Positions 53,536-62,869 are shown, counted from the stretch's first letter. The stretch is DNA of 64,000 nucleotides from Verrucomicrobiaceae bacterium (GCA_016795365.1 JAEUHN010000034.1:55206-119205), one strand, 5' to 3'. The notes: generated from the letters alone by a model not told the origin. A program made the numbers and translations.

Positions 53536-54321
53536 ATGCGAGTCATCATTGCCCTCCTTCTTTTTGCAGTTCAGGTCCAGGCCATGGACTGGCAGCCTGT
53601 CGTCCTCGCAGGTCCAGCCGGTCCCTACGGTGTGGCTGAGTGGAAGCGTGAGTGGCCCGGCTGCACCTTTGAGGATGGGGTGACTGAAGGCCGTGTGTCG
53701 CTGGTGTCGCAGGAGGGTGGGCTGGCGCTCCGTGTGGCCTATGCGCCAGGCGAGATTGGGCCGGATCGCGGAGGTGCGGGCTGGCGCTGGAAGTTCAGCA
53801 AGAAGCCGAAGCCCAAGGCCGAGCTGCGTTACACAGTGATGTTCGAGGAGGGGTTCGATTTCGTCAAAGGCGGCAAGCTCCCTGGCTTGTGCGGTGGACC
53901 CAAGACCATCACGGGAGGGGACAAATGCACGGGCTTCGAAGGATGGAGCGCACGGCTCATGTGGCGCTCCGAAGGGCGGGGCCAGGCCTATGTTTATCAT
54001 CCCAACCAACCCTCCAAGTATGGAGATGAATTCGACTTCCCGTCCGACTTCCGCTTTCCCACCGGAATGCCCGTGAAGGTGCACCTGTCCGTGGTCATCA
54101 ACACTATTGGTCAGCGCGATGGGAAGCTGCGCATTGGCATCACACTGCCTCAGCAAGCCGAACGAGTCATGGTGGAAAAACTCGACATGGAATGGACCAA
54201 GACGGCGGAGATTGGAGCCGACTCGATCCTCTTCAACACCTTCCACGGAGGCAGCGACAGCACCTGGGCTCCATCGAGACCGTGTGCTGCACGCTTCAGC
54301 GAGTTCTCCTTCCTGCGTTAA
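53536..54321 (+). CDS. Exported polysaccharide lyase 14-like protein
   Basis: A 261-residue protein with a signal peptide (MRVIIALLLFAVQVQAM), which places the start at 53536 rather than an ATG ten codons earlier. The rest resembles the PL14/alginate-lyase-like jelly-roll: FDFVKGGKLPGLCGG, GWSARLMWRSEGRGQAYVYHPNQ and a C-terminal SILFNTFHGGSDSTWAPS segment. Such proteins cleave uronic-acid polymers by beta-elimination, but many homologues are uncharacterised. Its stop overlaps the stop of the convergent yaeQ gene by three bases. Confidence 0.75.
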   Translation: MRVIIALLLFAVQVQAMDWQPVVLAGPAGPYGVAEWKREWPGCTFEDGVTEGRVSLVSQEGGLALRVAYAPGEIGPDRGGAGWRWKFSKKPKPKAELRYTVMFEEGFDFVKGGKLPGLCGGPKTITGGDKCTGFEGWSARLMWRSEGRGQAYVYHPNQPSKYGDEFDFPSDFRFPTGMPVKVHLSVVINTIGQRDGKLRIGITLPQQAERVMVEKLDMEWTKTAEIGADSILFNTFHGGSDSTWAPSRPCAARFSEFSFLR

Positions 54322-54878
54322 TCTGGTCCGCCGCAGAGAGCCTGCAGCGTCAGCTCCACGGAGCGGTCGCCTTCGCTGATGTAGATGGCTCCGTCTTGCA
54401 CCGTGATCTGGAGGTCCATCGAGCGGTCCGCCAGTGCACCCAGCTGCTCGCACTGTTCATCAGGAATCTGCCAGACGGTCAGATTACGTGCCTTGGCGAC
54501 CTTGTCCGCCGCGCCTTTCCACCAAGCCGAGGCAGCCCCGCCATAGGTGTAAACGGTCACCCGTTTGGAACGCCCGCAGGCCTTTATGATGCGCTTCTCG
54601 TCGGGCTGACCGAGCTCGATCCAGTGCATGAGGAGCCCGGTGTGATCCTTTTGCCAGAGCGCAGGCTCATCCGGGTCCCACATGTCCTTGGCCATCTCCA
54701 GCGCCCCGAGGTCATTGTTGGACGGAGCATTGAGGGCGAAGGCGAGCACTCGGATCATCATCCGCTCGTCCGTCTCTGACGGATGGCGGGCGATGGTCAG
54801 CTCGTGATCGCTGTAGGCGTTTTGGTCCAAGTCAGAGACCTGGACCTTGGCTTTGTGGATGGTGGCCTTGAGCGCCAT
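54318..54878 (-). CDS. yaeQ: YaeQ family protein
   Basis: The 186-residue protein has the usual YaeQ length and signatures: MALKATIHKAKVQVSDLD, then LTIARHPSETDERMMIRVLAFALNA, and DPDEPALWQKD with WIELGQPDEKRI. The fold is PDDEXK-nuclease-like (D-E...K residues in the DEPALW and GQPDEKRI region), although no nuclease activity is established. It begins three bases after the stop of the PVC cytochrome gene, so the two are probably co-transcribed by position. Confidence 0.92.
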   Translation of the reverse strand: MALKATIHKAKVQVSDLDQNAYSDHELTIARHPSETDERMMIRVLAFALNAPSNNDLGALEMAKDMWDPDEPALWQKDHTGLLMHWIELGQPDEKRIIKACGRSKRVTVYTYGGAASAWWKGAADKVAKARNLTVWQIPDEQCEQLGALADRSMDLQITVQDGAIYISEGDRSVELTLQALCGGPD

Positions 54879-54881
54879 GGA

Positions 54882-57800
54882 TCAGGGCTTGAACGCCTTG
54901 TCGTTTGGATTGCCGCCGCTCATGACGTAGGCAATAAGGTCGAGCAATTCGTCCTGGTTGAGGATGTTGATCATGCCCGGTGGCATCATGCTCACCGGGT
55001 AGTCTTTCTTGGACTTGATCTCGGCGGTCTTCACCGGCGTGAGCTGTGAGGGAGCGAAGGGGCTGGTCATGACCATCACCTGGTCGCCTTGCTCAGCGAC
55101 GATGCGGCCCAGGATCAGGCTGCCGTCGGTCTTCTCGATCTGATGGCTGCCGTATTGGTCACTGATCACCTTGCTTGGCTCCACGATGTTCTCCATGAAG
55201 TCGCGGATCGTGTAGCGACTGCCGGAGCCCGTGAGGTCGGGGCCGATGTTGCCACCGTCGCCAGCGAAGTGATGGCAGGCATTGCAACTCGTGGCCGTGA
55301 ACATCGCTTTGCCGTTGTCGAAGTTGCGTCCCTTCAGGCCATCCTTCGTGAGTGCCACCACTTCATCGATGGTCCAGTTTTTGCCCGGACCTTGAGCAGG
55401 CACAAAGTTCTGCGGCACGGGTTCGTCCTTGCTGCTCAGGGCATCGAGAGCGGCGGCCTCTTCATTGGGCACGAAGTTCGCCAGTGCTTCCTTGCGAGCA
55501 TTGTCGATGAAGCCCTTGAAGCTGTTACCGCCCTTCCAGGTGCGGGCGTGTGGGAACCAAGTGAAGTAGGTCTTGCGCGACTCCGGCGTCCACCCGGCGG
55601 TGGCGTTGCGCAGCGACCACATCAAGGCGATCTGCTGGCGGTTCGGGCGGCTCTTGTGAGCAGCCTCAGCAGCGCCTGCGTAACCGGCATTGCGTGCGAG
55701 CACGGCATCGCTCGCGAGAGCTTCGCTGTCATCGGCAGCAGTGGCGACGAGGGCGAGTGCCTTGGCCACCACGATCTTCGAATCGAGGAACACCAGGAGC
55801 TGGCACAGCTCGCGATCAACTGCGGCGTTCTTCGAAGGGAAGCTTGGCTCCAGCCTTGCCGCAACGGCTGCACAAGCTGCGGCATCGGGTTTGCCGAGGC
55901 GAGTGTAGGCCAGCTGGTAGGCGCGTAGGAGTTGCAATTGGAGGTCCAGGTCGAGCTTGCTCAAATCGAGACGCCCCAGCGCGTTCGTGATCTGAATCTG
56001 AATGGCTGCGGACTCGCTGGTGGCCAGCGGCACCGGTCCGGTGGATGCCCCCTTGGCAGGTTTTACGTTCGGGTCCACACCGGGAGCGGCTTCCACACTG
56101 CGGCTCACACGGGCAAGCGCGATGAGAGCTTCAATGCTGGCCTGGGCCTTGGATTCGTTGAGCGCGCGATCCATCCAGAGTTTGGCTGGCTGACGTTCGA
56201 TCGCGATGCGGGCGGCGTAGCGCAGGTTGCGATCCTTGCTGCCGAGGAAAGGCCAGGCCTTGTCGATGGCCTCGGGGCCAGCGCCGTCGAGGTGAAGGGA
56301 CTCGAGTTCATGGCGCTGCTTCGCTTCGGCAGTGACTTCGTAGGCCGGGGCGGGTGCGGTGCTTTCCTTGCCTTCATAGGTCACGCGATACAGACCGCTC
56401 TGGGTCTTGCGACCGCCCACCGCGAAATACATCGCGCCGTCGATGGGATTGATGATCACATCAGTGAGGGGCAGGGGCTTGCCGGAGACGAACTCCTCCT
56501 TCACCATCTTCAGGCCAGCGCCATCGGGTTCGGTGTGGATGGCCCACATCGTGCCGTAGGTCCAGTCATTGCCATAGAAAGCGCGCTGATACTTGGCGGG
56601 GAACTTGGCTCCGGTGCCAAAGGCGCAACCGGTGGGTGAACCGGGGCCGATGTCCACACCGGCGGGCAGGCTGTCCTCATAATATGCAGGCCACTTGCCG
56701 CTGCCGCTGCGCCAGCCGTAATCTCCACCCGACACGCAGTGATTGATGCGCGTGGGACGATACCAAGGAGCGCCGATGTCCCACTCCATGTCCGCGTCGT
56801 AGGTGAGGATCTCGCCATTCGCATCGAGCGCGAAGTCGAACTCATTGCGGAAGCCCATGCAGAAGACCTCGACGGTCTTCGCGTCCCAGTCGGTTTTGCA
56901 AATGTAACCACCGGGAGCAAGGATGCCGCGGGCGTGGCCATTGGCGTCCCACATGCGCGGGAGGATGTGATCTTCACCCCACAAGCCCATGACCATGCGG
57001 GACTTCTCGACGTTCTCGGGCAGCTTCGTGTGGTTGCCGCAGTTGAAGTAGATGCCGCTGCCATCGGGTGCGATCTGCATGGAGTGCGGGCCGTGCTCGC
57101 CGCCGCCAGGAGTGGCACGCAGATACTCAGGCTCCGCGAAGCTGCCGTCGCCCTTGTCCTTCATGCGCCAGAGGCCAGGTTTGCAGTCGGACGTCGCCTT
57201 TTCGTTGTTCATCACGTAGAGCGCGTTGTTCGCGTAGAGCAGGCCATGTGCGCCACCGATGGTAGATGGAATCTTTTCCACCTGAGCCTTGTCGCCGGAG
57301 CCCACGGGGGGCACGGTCACACGATAAAGACCACCATATTGATCGCCGCAGATGAGGCGGCCCTTCGGGTCCGTGGTCATGCTCACCCACGAGCCCTGCT
57401 CAGCCTTGGGCACGTTGTAAAGCAGCTCCACCTTGAACCCTGGAAGAACAACAACGTCCTTGGCTTCGATGACGGTGCCGCTGTCGTTCTTGCCGCCACC
57501 TTTGCCTTCCAGTGCGTCGCCCCAGGGAGCACTGCCGTAGCGACCCACGCCGACGGCTGGCTTCCATGCATCCGAGCCCGTGGCGGCGGCTTCCCATTGA
57601 GGATTCGTGACCACCTCGATGGTCTTCTTGTCCTTGGTCGTGAGGGTGAGTTTCACCACGAGGCCGGCCGAACCGCCCTTGTTCGTGGCGTTGATGAGAA
57701 GGACGTTCTTGCCCGGCTTGATCGCCTTGAGGACATCTACCTTCGTCGGCTGCTGCCAGTCAGGATTCTCAGCTACGGGCGCGCCATTGATCAATGCTTT

Positions 57801-57980
57801 GGCACCGTTGTCACAACTGAACAGCAAGGTGGCCGCCGCGAGGTCCGCAGGTGCGTCGAAGCTGGTGCGGAACGAGGCTTTCTCCTTGTCCTGGGCTTTC
57901 TTATTGGTCCAGATCCACTGGAGCTGGGCTTGGGCCGAGGTGGTGGCGATGAGGGTGAGTGCGAGGGCGAGGAACTTCAT
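54882..57980 (-). CDS. PVC-type membrane-bound dehydrogenase/c-type cytochrome fusion
   Basis: A 1032-residue exported protein with the signal MKFLALALTLIATTSAQAQ. An N-terminal beta-sandwich (LQWIWTNKKAQDKEKASFR, NVLLINATNKGGSAGLV) is followed by a sugar-dehydrogenase-like beta-propeller (FKVELLYNVPK, GPHSMQIAPDGSGIYFNCGNHT, FGTGAKFPAKYQRAFYGNDW). A HEAT-like helical region follows. A C-terminal PVC-type cytochrome c domain has the heme site CNACHH near residue 898, distal PDLTGSG and a methionine-containing SMMPPGM. The family is strongly expanded in Planctomycetota and Verrucomicrobiota. It is predicted to oxidise a periplasmic sugar-like substrate and pass electrons to heme; the substrate is unknown. 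Confidence 0.9.
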   Translation of the reverse strand: MKFLALALTLIATTSAQAQLQWIWTNKKAQDKEKASFRTSFDAPADLAAATLLFSCDNGAKALINGAPVAENPDWQQPTKVDVLKAIKPGKNVLLINATNKGGSAGLVVKLTLTTKDKKTIEVVTNPQWEAAATGSDAWKPAVGVGRYGSAPWGDALEGKGGGKNDSGTVIEAKDVVVLPGFKVELLYNVPKAEQGSWVSMTTDPKGRLICGDQYGGLYRVTVPPVGSGDKAQVEKIPSTIGGAHGLLYANNALYVMNNEKATSDCKPGLWRMKDKGDGSFAEPEYLRATPGGGEHGPHSMQIAPDGSGIYFNCGNHTKLPENVEKSRMVMGLWGEDHILPRMWDANGHARGILAPGGYICKTDWDAKTVEVFCMGFRNEFDFALDANGEILTYDADMEWDIGAPWYRPTRINHCVSGGDYGWRSGSGKWPAYYEDSLPAGVDIGPGSPTGCAFGTGAKFPAKYQRAFYGNDWTYGTMWAIHTEPDGAGLKMVKEEFVSGKPLPLTDVIINPIDGAMYFAVGGRKTQSGLYRVTYEGKESTAPAPAYEVTAEAKQRHELESLHLDGAGPEAIDKAWPFLGSKDRNLRYAARIAIERQPAKLWMDRALNESKAQASIEALIALARVSRSVEAAPGVDPNVKPAKGASTGPVPLATSESAAIQIQITNALGRLDLSKLDLDLQLQLLRAYQLAYTRLGKPDAAACAAVAARLEPSFPSKNAAVDRELCQLLVFLDSKIVVAKALALVATAADDSEALASDAVLARNAGYAGAAEAAHKSRPNRQQIALMWSLRNATAGWTPESRKTYFTWFPHARTWKGGNSFKGFIDNARKEALANFVPNEEAAALDALSSKDEPVPQNFVPAQGPGKNWTIDEVVALTKDGLKGRNFDNGKAMFTATSCNACHHFAGDGGNIGPDLTGSGSRYTIRDFMENIVEPSKVISDQYGSHQIEKTDGSLILGRIVAEQGDQVMVMTSPFAPSQLTPVKTAEIKSKKDYPVSMMPPGMINILNQDELLDLIAYVMSGGNPNDKAFKP

Positions 57981-58113
57981 GGGAAGGGCGGGACAATACG
58001 TGGCAAGTGCGCTGCCTTAGCAACGAAAGTGCGACTTCCTCCGATGGAACATCGGCCCCCAGAAGGCAAGGCAGTGTTGAGCGACGGCTCGCTCCTCCGT
58101 CTCCCGATGCGCG

Positions 58114-58953
58114 TCAAAGATCGAGCACGCGGTCCATGCGACGTGCCACATCGGTCAGGTAGTCCCAGTCGCCCGCCTTCACTTCGGCAGCCGCCCAGCC
58201 TTGGAAATCGATCTTCTTGAGTTCCGCGCGCACGGCAGGCCAGTTGATGCTGCCTTCGCCGAGCGGTGTGTCGAAGCCCTTCCTCATGCCTTCCGTCATC
58301 GCGCGCTCGAGGTCATACTCCTTCACATCGAGCTTCACGCTTCGACGGCCCAGCACCTCGGCCCAGTGCTCGGCCACACCCCAGCGCATCATGTTGCCGA
58401 TGTCGAAATGGACCTGCACCCACGGGCTGCCTACCTCATCAATGAACCTGGCCATGTCGAAGGCACTGATGAGGAAGGTGTTCCAGACATTCTCGATCAA
58501 GATCTTGATGCCCAGCTTCTCGGCGTGGGCCGCCGCTTGCTTCATTCGATCACGAGCCTCGTTCCACTGCTGGATGATCGGCTTGTCGTTCACATAGGCG
58601 AGGACCACGAGCATCGAGTCGCCCCCCAGTCGCTTGGTCAAATCAATGCCAGCCTCCAATCCGTCCACGCGGCCGCCGACCGTTCCATCAATGATCAATC
58701 CGCTGGCCTTGCTCGCCGCCATCCACTCCTCCGCGTTGTCCTCCGTGACATGTCCCAGAAGGCTCGGCTCCACGCCGTCGAAGCCGCACTCACGCAACTT
58801 CGTGAAGGCCTCCGTGAGTGACATCGCTTTCGCGGCCTTCATCGCCATGCTCCACTTGAGTGACTTGCGAATCTTGCCCGAAAACTGACCGGCATGGGCC
58901 GACGAGATCAAGGTGGCAGCACCTGAGCTGAGAAGAAACTGGCGGCGGTTCAT
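58114..58953 (-). CDS. Exported sugar phosphate isomerase/epimerase-like TIM-barrel protein
   Basis: A 279-residue protein of the xylose-isomerase-like TIM-barrel family. The N-terminus MNRRQFLLSSGAATLISSAHA is a Tat-type signal (RRQFL), which supports the ATG at 58953; a TTG four codons upstream is not needed. Barrel motifs include GFDGVEPSL, GIKILIENVWN, VHFDIGNMMRWG and the C-terminal INWPAVRAELKKIDFQGWAAAEV. Conserved Glu/Asp/His residues for metal binding are present in ENVW and HFDIGN. Exported members are frequent beside PVC dehydrogenases and probably act on sugars. It lies about 130 bases upstream of the PVC cytochrome gene, same strand. Confidence 0.88.
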   Translation of the reverse strand: MNRRQFLLSSGAATLISSAHAGQFSGKIRKSLKWSMAMKAAKAMSLTEAFTKLRECGFDGVEPSLLGHVTEDNAEEWMAASKASGLIIDGTVGGRVDGLEAGIDLTKRLGGDSMLVVLAYVNDKPIIQQWNEARDRMKQAAAHAEKLGIKILIENVWNTFLISAFDMARFIDEVGSPWVQVHFDIGNMMRWGVAEHWAEVLGRRSVKLDVKEYDLERAMTEGMRKGFDTPLGEGSINWPAVRAELKKIDFQGWAAAEVKAGDWDYLTDVARRMDRVLDL

Positions 58954-59025
58954 GGGGCGACTCAACGCTGCGGTCCCACCGAATCCTGCCTGCTTACGCG
59001 GACAAACTCGTTATCGCCGTGGCGT

Positions 59026-60108
59026 ATGGTCGTGATGCGCTTGCTGCTATTCACCATCCTTGTTTCATCACTCTTCATTCGGGACTCATCTTTCGCAACG
59101 CCGCCTCCTGTCGTGAACGTCTCGAACATCCGCCGCGTCTTCCACAACGGCGAGCACAATGCTTTCACCGACCTCGTTCGCTTCAAGGACCAGCTCTACC
59201 TTTGTTTCCGTAGTTGTCCCGATGGCCACATGGTGTTCAACACAGCCTCGGTGATCATCATGCGAAGCAACGATGAAGGTGCGACCTGGACACAGGTGCA
59301 TCGCTTCAGTGTGAAGGACCGCGACACACGTGATCCGCACTTCCTGGTCTTCAAAGATCGGCTCTTCGTTTACACCGGCACGTGGTGGAGCGGCCCTGGC
59401 AAGATCGAGCCGAAGGAGTATGACATGAACAAGATGCTCGGCTTCGCGGTGGTCTCCAATGACGGCACGAACTGGGGCGAACCGACCATGCTGGAGGGCA
59501 CTTTCGGCCTCTACATCTGGCGCTCGGCATCACACGACGGCAAGGCTTTCCTTTGTGGCCGACGCAAGCCCGGCTACGACATCGGCCCGAAAGGCGAGGG
59601 CGCACGCATCCAGTCACTCATGCTCGAAAGCGATGACGGACTCGTGTGGAAGAAGCGCGCTTACTTCAACGAGACCAATGGCGATGAAACTGCCTTCCTC
59701 TTCGAGCGCGACGGCCGCGTTCTCGCGATCGGTCGCAACGGCAGCGGCAAAGAAGCCTTCCTGCTGCGTTCCAAGCCTCCTTACACCGACTGGAATCGCC
59801 AGCAGTTCGATCACGCCGTGGGTGGTCCGCTCGTTGCAAAGTGGGGCGAGCATGTCCTCGTTGGCGGCAGACACACCACGAAAGAACGAGGTGCCAAAAC
59901 CTCGCTCTGCTGGCTGGTCGGCGAACAACTCCACGAGTTCGCCGAACTCCCAAGCGGCGGCGACAACTCCTATCCTGGCTTTGTCGAGCTTTCACCAACC
60001 AAGGGTCTCATCTCGTGGTATTCGAGTCATGAGAAGGATGATGCAGGCAAGACCATCACGGCGGTTTACATGGCAGAGCTGATTCAAGGAAGCCTTCCCA
60101 ATCAATGA
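59026..60108 (+). CDS. Exported sialidase-fold protein
   Basis: The 360-residue protein has a signal peptide (MRLLLFTILVSSLFIRDSSFA). The Asp-box motif SNDEGATW and a second, looser one (SNDGTNWGEP) mark a sialidase-type six-bladed propeller. RDPHFLVFKDRLFVYTGTWW is a blade motif seen in exo-alpha-sialidase-like and GH-type proteins. The catalytic arginine triad of true sialidases is not evident, so substrate and activity are unknown. The ATG at 59026 or the one three codons later (59035) could be used. It is divergent from the isomerase gene over about 70 bases. Confidence 0.75.
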   Translation: MVVMRLLLFTILVSSLFIRDSSFATPPPVVNVSNIRRVFHNGEHNAFTDLVRFKDQLYLCFRSCPDGHMVFNTASVIIMRSNDEGATWTQVHRFSVKDRDTRDPHFLVFKDRLFVYTGTWWSGPGKIEPKEYDMNKMLGFAVVSNDGTNWGEPTMLEGTFGLYIWRSASHDGKAFLCGRRKPGYDIGPKGEGARIQSLMLESDDGLVWKKRAYFNETNGDETAFLFERDGRVLAIGRNGSGKEAFLLRSKPPYTDWNRQQFDHAVGGPLVAKWGEHVLVGGRHTTKERGAKTSLCWLVGEQLHEFAELPSGGDNSYPGFVELSPTKGLISWYSSHEKDDAGKTITAVYMAELIQGSLPNQ

Positions 60109-60232
60109 TGCGGCCAACGCACTGCTGGGGTGCGATTACTGTATGTCCTTCGTGCTGCCGAAACAGAGCGACATCTGAATCTCAGGACAACGCTGCCTTG
60201 CCAGTCGGGCCGTCGTTTCATAGAGTTCCGCC

Positions 60233-60916
60233 ATGCGCCTGTTGATCGTCGAGGATGAACCCAAGGTGGCCCGCTTCATCGAGCGCGGGCTGCGGGAGGA
60301 GCATTACGCGGTGGATGTGGCGTTCGATGGTTCGGCGGGCTTGGACCTGGCCTTGGTTCATGACTACGATGTGGTCGTGCTGGATGTGATGCTGCCGAAG
60401 ATGGATGGCTTCGAAGTGCTGGCCGAGCTGCGGTCGGCTCGACGTCCGTGCAAGGTGCTGATGCTCACGGCTCGCGATTCGATCAAAGATCGCGTGAAGG
60501 GTTTGGAAGGTGGCGCGGATGACTATCTGGTGAAACCTTTCGCGTTTGAGGAACTGCTGGCCCGTGTGCGCGTGCTGCTGCGCCGTGGCGGTGCGGCGGA
60601 GGCGGAGCCCATGATGTTGCGCTTTGATGATCTCGTTTTGGATCTGCGTGGCCGAAAGGTCTCGCGGGAGGGGAAGGCGGTGACGCTCAGTGCGCGTGAG
60701 TTTTCCATGCTTGAATATCTCATGCGACATCAGGGTGAGGTGGTCTCGCGCACGCGGCTTTCGGAGCATGTGTGGGATCAGCACTTTGACTCGATGACGA
60801 ATGTGATCGACGTGACGCTCTATCACCTGCGTGAGAAGGTAGATCGCGGCTTTGCGACACCGCTGATTCACACCGTGCGCGGCGTGGGTTATGTTTTGAA
60901 GAATCCCGCTGCATGA
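60233..60916 (+). CDS. OmpR/PhoB-family response regulator
   Basis: The 227-residue regulator has a receiver domain with the acidic pair ED at positions 7-8, phospho-acceptor Asp51 (VVVLDVMLPK) and Lys in YLVKPFAFEEL. The winged-helix output domain contains LSAREFSMLEYLMRHQGEVVSR and the recognition stretch TNVIDVTLYHLREKVD. It resembles the CusR/QseB/MprA group. Its stop overlaps the start of the following kinase gene as ATGA. A triple direct repeat typical of this regulator family lies 1.4 kb downstream at 62338-62366. Confidence 0.95.
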   Translation: MRLLIVEDEPKVARFIERGLREEHYAVDVAFDGSAGLDLALVHDYDVVVLDVMLPKMDGFEVLAELRSARRPCKVLMLTARDSIKDRVKGLEGGADDYLVKPFAFEELLARVRVLLRRGGAAEAEPMMLRFDDLVLDLRGRKVSREGKAVTLSAREFSMLEYLMRHQGEVVSRTRLSEHVWDQHFDSMTNVIDVTLYHLREKVDRGFATPLIHTVRGVGYVLKNPAA

Positions 60917-62310
60917 AATCCTTCCGCGCCAGACTTGTGCTGAGTTTCACCCTGCTGACCGCAGTGGTGACGGCTCTGGTGGCGGCCTGGGCTTATCAAT
61001 CCAGTGCTGAGGCCTTGCGCGACGACACGGACCGATTGCTGCGCGATCGTGCCTATGTTCTTTCCAAATCGGTGACCCCGATGGCGATGCGGCTGCAGCC
61101 ATGGATGGAGGCTTTCTTGGAGACCGACAAGACAGGGCTGCGTGTGCAGGTCCTCGATCCAGACGGTGCTGTGCTCACGCAATCGGCCAATCTCACGGAG
61201 GCGCTGCCACTCTCGTCATCCGCACGTGAGGCTTCGGCCACCAATATGTCGTCCTTCACGGAGACTGTGAAACTGAAGGATGGCACGTCGGTGCGAGTGG
61301 CCAGCGTGCCAGTGACGACGTATCGCGACAACCGCAACACGGTGATTGGTTTCGCGCAGGCTGCCATGCCGGAGTCGACCCGCGATGAGCGACTCCATGC
61401 GATCCTGATGCGACTCATCGGTGCCGTGATCGCGGCAACTCTTGTGGCGTGGTTGCTGGCGACGGTTCTCGCGAAAGCATGGCTGCGCTCGGTGGATGCG
61501 GCGGCAGAGTCGGCGCATCGCATCGGCTCGGGCGAGACCTTGCGGGAGCGCTTGTTCGTGCCGAAGGACGAAGATGAAGTCGCGAGGCTGGCTCGTGCCT
61601 TCAATGAGTTGCTGGACAAACTCGAAGAGGCCCATGGCACGCAGCAGCGCTTCCTCGCCGATGCTTCGCACGAGCTGCGCACGCCGCTGACTGTCCTGCG
61701 TGGTGAAATCGAGGTCGCGCTGCGTCGCGAACGGCCGGCGAATGAGTATCGCGAGGTGCTGGAGAGCAGCCGCGAGGAGATCGAGCGGCTGACGAAGCTC
61801 ACGGAGAATCTTCTTTCTCTGGCAAGGTCAGACGCAGGTGAATCCATCGCCACGCGTGAGCCCGTGGATCTGGTGGCGTTGTGCGAGCGAGTGCGTGACT
61901 CGTTGACGGCTCAAGCGGAGACAAAACGCATTGCCTTGACCGTTGATGCGCCACAACCCGTTTGGGTGAATGGCGATGCTGTTGCGTTGGAGCGTGTGTG
62001 TTTGAATCTCGTCGAGAACGCGATCCGCTACTCGCCTGCGGGTGAAAGCGTGATGCTGCGTGCGATGAGTGAGCATGATGAGGCGGTGCTGAGCGTGAGC
62101 GACACTGGCCCTGGCATTGGTGCAGATCATCTGCCGCATCTGTTTGAGCGCTTCTACCGTGTGGACAAGGCACGGTCCCGAGAGCACGGCGGCGCGGGGC
62201 TTGGGCTGGCGATAGTCGAGGCGCTGGTGAAGGCGCATGGAGGTTCGGTGGCTGTGGCGAGCACGGTCGGTCGTGGAACGACCTTCATGGTGCGGCTGCC
62301 CGTCGCCTAG
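60913..62310 (+). CDS. Membrane sensor histidine kinase (HAMP, HisKA, HATPase)
   Basis: A 465-residue kinase of the CusS/EnvZ type. TM1 lies at about residues 8-28 and TM2 at about 160-180, enclosing a periplasmic domain of about 130 residues. The HAMP domain follows. HisKA carries His253 in FLADASHELRTPLTVL. The HATPase has the N-box LNLVENAIRYSP, the G1-box VSDTGPGIG and GGAGLGLAIVEAL. The gene overlaps its response regulator partner by four bases, so the pair is clear. The signal is unknown. Confidence 0.95.
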   Translation: MKSFRARLVLSFTLLTAVVTALVAAWAYQSSAEALRDDTDRLLRDRAYVLSKSVTPMAMRLQPWMEAFLETDKTGLRVQVLDPDGAVLTQSANLTEALPLSSSAREASATNMSSFTETVKLKDGTSVRVASVPVTTYRDNRNTVIGFAQAAMPESTRDERLHAILMRLIGAVIAATLVAWLLATVLAKAWLRSVDAAAESAHRIGSGETLRERLFVPKDEDEVARLARAFNELLDKLEEAHGTQQRFLADASHELRTPLTVLRGEIEVALRRERPANEYREVLESSREEIERLTKLTENLLSLARSDAGESIATREPVDLVALCERVRDSLTAQAETKRIALTVDAPQPVWVNGDAVALERVCLNLVENAIRYSPAGESVMLRAMSEHDEAVLSVSDTGPGIGADHLPHLFERFYRVDKARSREHGGAGLGLAIVEALVKAHGGSVAVASTVGRGTTFMVRLPVA

Positions 62311-62322
62311 GCGACGCTACAT

Positions 62323-62366
62323 CGAAGATGAAAGCTTTTTCATCTGCCTTTCATCTTCGTTTCATC
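62323..62366. promoter_or_regulatory. Operator-like array: three TTTCATC direct repeats at 11-bp spacing plus one inverted copy
   Basis: TTTCATC occurs at 62338, 62349 and 62360, exactly 11 bp apart, and its reverse complement GATGAAA at 62326. OmpR/PhoB-type regulators bind tandem sites with an 11-bp repeat unit, and such a regulator is encoded at 60233. The same stretch forms a perfect 12-bp stem (62323-62334 with 62348-62359), which could also terminate the kinase transcript. It lies 26 bases before the ATG of the TIGR03067-like gene. Confidence 0.6.
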
Positions 62367-62391
62367 GGTGGTGGCCGAGTCTCGGGGCGTG

Positions 62392-62841
62392 ATGAAACCC
62401 AACCCGATACTCTATGGGCTGCGCCTCCTGGGCGTGGCGATGTTTTGCCTCATTGATCTCGCTCATGCGGATGATGCCGCGTGGCGCAAGCAACTGCTCG
62501 GCACTTGGCAAGGTGCGGTCGTGAGCGACGAGGAAACTGGCGCACGCCGCGCCACGATCCGTGAGCTGACGATCACGATCGACAAGATCAGCGCTACCGA
62601 TGGCGATGGTCGGAGCCTCGGTGAAGGAAGCTACAAGCTCGCCGAAGAGAACGGCGTGCTCACCATTGACGCCACAGGTGTGAATGGACCTGCGATGAAC
62701 CAGACGATGCTCGGCATCTGGAAGCTGGAGGGCGATACCCTGCGCTGGTGCAGTGCCAATGGCGGCAAGCCGAGGCCCACCGAGTTCAAGACCCGCGGTG
62801 CAGGCCCTTACCTCCTGATCCTGACTCGAAAGAAGGATTGA
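62392..62841 (+). CDS. Exported TIGR03067-like small protein
   Basis: A 149-residue protein with a signal peptide (LYGLRLLGVAMFCLIDLAHA). The mature part fits the lipocalin-like TIGR03067 domain: LLGTWQGAVVSDEETG at its start, LTITIDKISA in the middle and LGIWKLEGDTLRWCSANGGKPRPTEF near the end. This domain is abundant in Planctomycetota and Verrucomicrobiota; its function is unknown. I chose the ATG at 62392; an upstream ATG (62368) lies inside the TTTCATC array region. Its position suggests control by the neighbouring two-component system. The ECF sigma gene follows 28 bases downstream. Confidence 0.75.
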   Translation: MKPNPILYGLRLLGVAMFCLIDLAHADDAAWRKQLLGTWQGAVVSDEETGARRATIRELTITIDKISATDGDGRSLGEGSYKLAEENGVLTIDATGVNGPAMNQTMLGIWKLEGDTLRWCSANGGKPRPTEFKTRGAGPYLLILTRKKD

Positions 62842-62869
62842 GCAGCCAAAAAACCAACGAACCACGGCC

